From the IMG/VR virus record IMGVR_UViG_3300006916_000371, positions 1 to 24,302 of that record: a stretch of DNA of 24,302 nucleotides; one strand, given 5' to 3'. This stretch comes from a virus. Positions 21,735 through 24,302 of the stretch are shown in pieces. Position 1 is the stretch's first letter. Every line of letters starts with the position of its first letter. A program made the translations under genes and the position numbers. A model generated the notes under the pieces. That model was not told where the DNA came from. It saw nothing but the letters and a program-made list of their open reading frames with translations, and did not search any database.

Positions 21735-22465
21735 TAGCGGTCTCCTTTGGTGGTATTATTGGATTCAAACACGGCCTTCGCCCAGCCTCGAGGCGTGGCG
21801 CTGCGTATGTTCTTGGTCTTGAGGGATTTGCCCCCAAGCTTTTTCCAAGCGGTGTTGCTCTTGGTGATGCGACCGTCCTTACGTACGGATTGCTCACAGA
21901 TCGGATCAACGGGCCGCTTGGGTGGTACGACAAACCCGCCACCGTGCCAGATGCAGGTCAGCTTGGTGTATGCATCCTGTGCCGGGATGTAGTCAGGCCA
22001 TAGCGGGTGCGGTTCATCTGGTTCCAGGTAATCTCCATAGTCGCATGGATCAAACGTGAAGTCAGGCTTCCGCCAAAGCGTTGAGACCCTGCCTCGAGGG
22101 TTCTCGAGATACCACGGGCAACCGATGGTCTCCGCAATCTCGACGCCCCACAACACGAGGTCCATAGCCTTCTTCTGAAAGTCAGGATCCCGGGCAGCTT
22201 TGGCGTGCCAATGGCGGGCACCAGACGACGCTAGGTCAGTACAAGGCGGGAACATGGAGACAAAGTCAGCGCGGACAGTCTTCGCCCATGCTCGGTCGCC
22301 CTTGTCGGTGGCATCCCAGCCCACGAACCGCATGTTGCCCTCCACACGCTCTGGCTGGTGCTGGATGTCACAATTCAAGACGGTGTACCCTGCGTCAGCC
22401 CATGGCTGGCCTGCTGTCCCCGTGTAGTCGAACAGGGAAAGCACCTTCGGCGAGATCTTGGACAT
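21734..22465 (-). CDS. DNA cytosine methyltransferase-like protein
   Basis: 243 residues. The start has SAM-binding motif I in the form LSLFDYTGTAGQPWADAGY (residues 9-27), then NCDIQ as the acidic motif II, MFPPCTDLASSG with the catalytic-type Pro-Cys at P74-C75, and LENPRG (E121-N122-P123) in place of the usual motif VI ENV. This matches the short phage C5-cytosine methyltransferase type. The product is shorter than typical restriction-system methylases, and no separate target-recognition domain is evident, so specificity may be low or the substrate unusual. No restriction enzyme is nearby, so self-protection from host restriction is the likely role (inference). Ribosome site AGGAGG lies inside the end of the upstream gene. 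Confidence 0.8.
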   Translation of the reverse strand: MSKISPKVLSLFDYTGTAGQPWADAGYTVLNCDIQHQPERVEGNMRFVGWDATDKGDRAWAKTVRADFVSMFPPCTDLASSGARHWHAKAARDPDFQKKAMDLVLWGVEIAETIGCPWYLENPRGRVSTLWRKPDFTFDPCDYGDYLEPDEPHPLWPDYIPAQDAYTKLTCIWHGGGFVVPPKRPVDPICEQSVRKDGRITKSNTAWKKLGGKSLKTKNIRSATPRGWAKAVFESNNTTKGDR

Positions 22466-22466
22466 G

Positions 22467-22679
22467 TTAGTCCTCCTGATAATGCATGAAGAAGTCGTCC
22501 GGTAACACGCCGGTCATCTCGGACAGCCAGTCGGCGTATCGCCATGCAGCCTCCGCGTCGTCAAAATCTTCATCGACGTGCAGCAGGTAATAAGGCGACG
22601 TAACGGCAGCGGCCCAGACAGTAACTGAGCCATTCTCGTTCCGGCATAGGTTGATCTCATTGATGATAGTGTTGGTCAT
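22467..22679 (-). CDS. Hypothetical early protein, 70 residues
   Basis: Not recognised. Start at 22679 (MTNTIINEINLCRNENGSVT), chosen because it shares a base with the upstream stop (TAATG). The product is acidic: a beta pair VTVWAAAVTSPYYLLHVDED, then a helix DDAEAAWRYADWLSEMTGV and DDFFMHYQED. Small acidic early proteins in T7-like phages often bind and inhibit host enzymes; no such target can be read here. Confidence 0.7.
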   Translation of the reverse strand: MTNTIINEINLCRNENGSVTVWAAAVTSPYYLLHVDEDFDDAEAAWRYADWLSEMTGVLPDDFFMHYQED

Positions 22680-22855
22680 TATGCGTCCCCCTGCTCGACC
22701 ATAACACCATCGTGATAGGTGGCCACGAACTCTGCCCCTTCGATGGTGTCGAACACGTGTGCAGGCATGCATCCCATGCCCCGCCATGTGCGGAAAACAA
22801 CGTAGGCTTGGCCTTCGTTAAGCGATAAGCGAGCGGCGCGATCTAGTGCGGACAT
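22679..22855 (-). CDS. Hypothetical early protein, 58 residues
   Basis: Not recognised. Start at 22855 (MSALDRAARLSLNEGQAYVV) shares a base with the upstream stop (TAATG); a longer reading to 23209 would run through the upstream gene and is not supported. The product is alpha/beta with WRGMGCMPAHVFDTIEGAEF and a TYHDGVMVEQ strand. The stop again overlaps the next start as TAATG. Member of the chained early operon. Confidence 0.7.
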   Translation of the reverse strand: MSALDRAARLSLNEGQAYVVFRTWRGMGCMPAHVFDTIEGAEFVATYHDGVMVEQGDA

Positions 22856-23079
22856 TATGCGTCTCCTTCCAGGTAATATTGGTTGGCTATGCGTACGGCT
22901 TGGGTGTAAAAGTTCCAGCGCCGACGGGTTGAGGGTGCGAGTGCATCGATAGGCATTTTCAAGATGGTGCCGTATTGGTCGAGGACCTCTCGCGGCGTCA
23001 TGCTGTAGCGTGGGCCATCCTTCGGGACGAATTGGACACGCCCCGATTCGATGAAAATATTGACGGATTCGATTGTCAT
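22855..23079 (-). CDS. Hypothetical early protein, 74 residues
   Basis: Not recognised. The product begins MTIESVNIFIESGRVQFVPK, then YSMTPREVLDQYG, ending in a basic helix PSTRRRWNFYTQAVRIANQY. The ribosome site AGGAGT lies 7 bases before the ATG. The leader just upstream holds several copies of AACCAA (see the repeat at 23091-23117). The stop overlaps the next start as TAATG. Confidence 0.72.
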   Translation of the reverse strand: MTIESVNIFIESGRVQFVPKDGPRYSMTPREVLDQYGTILKMPIDALAPSTRRRWNFYTQAVRIANQYYLEGDA

Positions 23080-23090
23080 TGAAGACTCCT

Positions 23091-23117
23091 ATGGTTGGTT
23101 GATTGGTTATTGGTTGC
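23091..23117. repeat. TTGGTT-type short repeats in an early-gene leader
   Basis: Plus-strand reading shows GGTTGGTTGATTGG, then TTATTGGTTG: four TTGG/TTGGTT units in 27 bases, partly over the last codons of the 255-residue gene and mostly in the short gap before the 74-residue gene. The same word occurs around 24184-24225, before another early gene. Possibly operator sites or leftover duplications. Confidence 0.5.
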
Positions 23118-23874
23118 GGGCGTTGAAGGCGTTGACCTTGCTCGCCGCGCCATGGGCGATTATGGCGATGTTCTTGGCCATCTTGGCCGATCCAGCACAC
23201 AACATGCAATCAGCACATTGGGTGCGTTGTCCAGCCTCTTCACTGGCCGGGCAGGCAATCTCGCTTTGGGTCATGCCTTCGGATTCACTACGGACCCTGA
23301 AGGTACGCCACCCTTGCGCTGTGGCCAGCTTGTGCTGGTCTGCAGTGTCACATGACGCCATGCAATAGGTCTGATAGGCCGACACGTTGGCCATTGAGGT
23401 CTGCCATTGGTGAGTGTACCCCGTCCAATCCTTAGCGGCCACGGTGATAGCTTGCCAGATGTTCACCGGGACGGCCATAGGGTCGCCATAGGCACCCAAG
23501 CGAACCTTACGGCCTGCGAATGGTTCGGCCAGTTCGTTTCCGGTGATGGCTTTGGGATATTTCCCAGCCTTCCATGTCTTCCATACGTTCAGTGGCGCTT
23601 GGAATACTGTTACGTAACAGGAACGACCAACATTCTTACCATCGACGATCGTGCCACGATGTGGACAATTACCGCAAATCGAGCTATCAGCGCCAGTGTT
23701 GACGGCATCGGTCGGCTTGATGTCTTGCCGAAGAATCCATGTCTGGATAATGTCGCCCGTCTTGGTATTGCTGGACGATTGGCGCATGCCAGTGGCGATT
23801 ACTACGATAGGCGCACCGTCAAGCATGCTTGGGCCTTCATACAGCACGAGTCCGTTAGATTTGGGATTGCTCAT
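23107..23874 (-). CDS. Cysteine-rich conserved phage protein, 255 residues
   Basis: I recognise the general type, a protein found in many phages, but know no function. It opens MSNPKSNGLVLYEGPSMLDG. Cysteine groups: SSICGNCPHRG and GRSCYVTVFQAP (about residues 65-95), then a middle with WQAITVAAKDW, YCMASCDTADQ, and a final CPASEEAG..TQCADCMLC with an IAIIAHG end. The spaced C-x2-C groups could bind zinc or an iron-sulfur cluster. It starts with a GGAGA ribosome site and overlaps the upstream stop as ATGA. Early position suggests action during takeover or against host DNA; this is not shown by the sequence. Confidence 0.8.
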   Translation of the reverse strand: MSNPKSNGLVLYEGPSMLDGAPIVVIATGMRQSSSNTKTGDIIQTWILRQDIKPTDAVNTGADSSICGNCPHRGTIVDGKNVGRSCYVTVFQAPLNVWKTWKAGKYPKAITGNELAEPFAGRKVRLGAYGDPMAVPVNIWQAITVAAKDWTGYTHQWQTSMANVSAYQTYCMASCDTADQHKLATAQGWRTFRVRSESEGMTQSEIACPASEEAGQRTQCADCMLCAGSAKMAKNIAIIAHGAASKVNAFNARNQ

Positions 23875-24173
23875 TGGTAGTCTCCGAATTCTGCTTCTAG
23901 TTCTGCCATCATGATGCGAATCTCTTCATCATTGTCATCAAGCCGGGTGAAATCGTCCTCTGAGACGCGATCTCGCTGGGCTGGTGTCATGTAGATCTGA
24001 GCCATAGCCAGATCGTAGATATCACCGTTATCGTAGCGCGGCAAGGCGTCAAACTCTGCGTCGGTCAACTTGCCTTCGCGGTCTGGGTACAAGATAGCGT
24101 CGAGCGTTTCCTGCATACTTTGAGGGAATGCAGGCCCACTCTTTTCATGAGCAAAGCGCATTTTCAGGGTCAT
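23871..24173 (-). CDS. Hypothetical acidic early protein, 100 residues
   Basis: Not recognised. The product begins MTLKMRFAHEKSGPAFPQSM and is acidic: GKLTDAEFDALPRYDNGD, then YMTPAQRDRVSEDDF, ending EEIRIMMAELEAEFGDYQ. Helical and soluble. The GGAGA ribosome site is good. Acidic early proteins of T7-like phages often mimic DNA or bind host RNAP or nucleases (for example T7 Ocr); the charge alone does not establish this. ATGA overlaps join it to the genes on both sides. Confidence 0.72.
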   Translation of the reverse strand: MTLKMRFAHEKSGPAFPQSMQETLDAILYPDREGKLTDAEFDALPRYDNGDIYDLAMAQIYMTPAQRDRVSEDDFTRLDDNDEEIRIMMAELEAEFGDYQ

Positions 24174-24289
24174 GGTTGTTCTCCATTGGTTGGTTGCGCG
24201 ACTTGTCGTCGCTTGGTTGGTTGGTCATGCTTAATGGCATGTAGTGACCAGCACCCGGTGATCTGATGCTGGCCAGAAGATGCCATCAT
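24170..24289 (-). CDS. Possible 39-residue ORF at right edge (weak)
   Basis: Reads MMASSGQHQITGCWSLHAIK and then a basic, glutamine/proline-rich end. It stops as ATGA over the next start, which would fit the coupled pattern. However, no ribosome site precedes the two Met codons, the frame stays open to the window edge (so it may be the end of a longer gene), and it runs across the TTGGTTGG repeat and hairpin. Could be non-coding leader. Confidence 0.3.
   Translation of the reverse strand: MMASSGQHQITGCWSLHAIKHDQPTKRRQVAQPTNGEQP
24184..24225. repeat. Direct TTGGTTGG repeats flanking a small hairpin
   Basis: On the plus strand, ATTGGTTGGTT and CTTGGTTGGTTGG flank GCGACTTGTCGTCGC, which can fold as a 5-bp stem (GCGAC/GTCGC) with a 5-base loop. 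It lies just before the ribosome site of the 100-residue gene. The repeat word recurs at 23091-23117. No T tract follows, so it is not a normal terminator. Confidence 0.5.
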
Positions 24290-24302
24290 GCGTTGCGGTT
24301 GA

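Noticed and set aside
20440-21740. attP or tRNA fragment beside the integrase
   Set aside because: I looked for a tRNA 3' end (GGTTCGAATCC-like) on both strands around the integrase and found none; a comparison with host genomes would be needed.
21737-21755. ACCACCAAAGGAGAC at the end of the methyltransferase gene as a promoter copy
   Set aside because: It is coding sequence plus the ribosome site of the 32-residue gene, and lacks the TAA core.
22679-23209. 176-residue long version of the 58-residue early gene
   Set aside because: The extension overlaps the 74-residue gene completely, while the short start has the TAATG coupling seen at its neighbours.
1-24302. CRISPR arrays, insertion sequences, rRNA or tRNA genes
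   Set aside because: None seen; the only tandem repeat array is the in-frame 66-bp repeat inside a coding gene.

Overview
The window is a contiguous piece of a T7-like podovirus genome (Autographivirales type). All convincing genes lie on the minus strand, so transcription runs from the right edge towards position 1. The assignment rests on a single-subunit phage RNA polymerase, a T7-order replication block (SSB, endonuclease I, amidase/lysozyme, primase-helicase, family A DNA polymerase, 5'-3' exonuclease) and a T7-order head/tail block (gp7.3-like protein, portal, scaffold, capsid, tail tubular A, tail tubular B). The host cannot be read from the sequence. A Gram-negative bacterium is likely from the phage group, the T7-type amidase and an ArfA-like protein. 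The left edge cuts tail tubular protein B. Internal virion proteins, tail fibre and terminase are not in the window.

Layout in order of transcription. (1) 24302-21627, early region: five small unrecognised genes, a 255-residue cysteine-rich phage protein, a cytosine-methyltransferase-like protein and a 32-residue single-pass membrane peptide. Most are joined by TAATG or ATGA stop-start overlaps. (2) 21626-17977, integrase/RNAP block: a tyrosine integrase, a 46-residue ArfA-like ribosome-rescue protein hidden over the integrase 3' end, a phage-type promoter and the RNA polymerase. (3) 17953-10468, replication block: opens with two tandem copies of the same promoter and carries the DNA metabolism genes. 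(4) 10445 to 1, late block: opens with a fourth, more divergent promoter copy, then head and tail genes, with a strong intrinsic terminator just after the capsid gene, where T7 has its terminator.

How it fits together (inference): host RNA polymerase would read the early genes into the integrase and RNAP. The RNAP would recognise ACCACC-N-TAA-GAGAGAC sites in front of its own gene, in front of the replication genes and, in weaker form, in front of the late genes.

The features most worth attention are the ArfA-like gene, the four-copy promoter family, the integrase in a phage with an otherwise T7-type replication set, and a roughly 4-kb six-gene module between scaffold and capsid, which are neighbours in T7. 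That module contains a three-segment holin-like protein and a 658-residue protein with eight exact-length 22-residue repeats.
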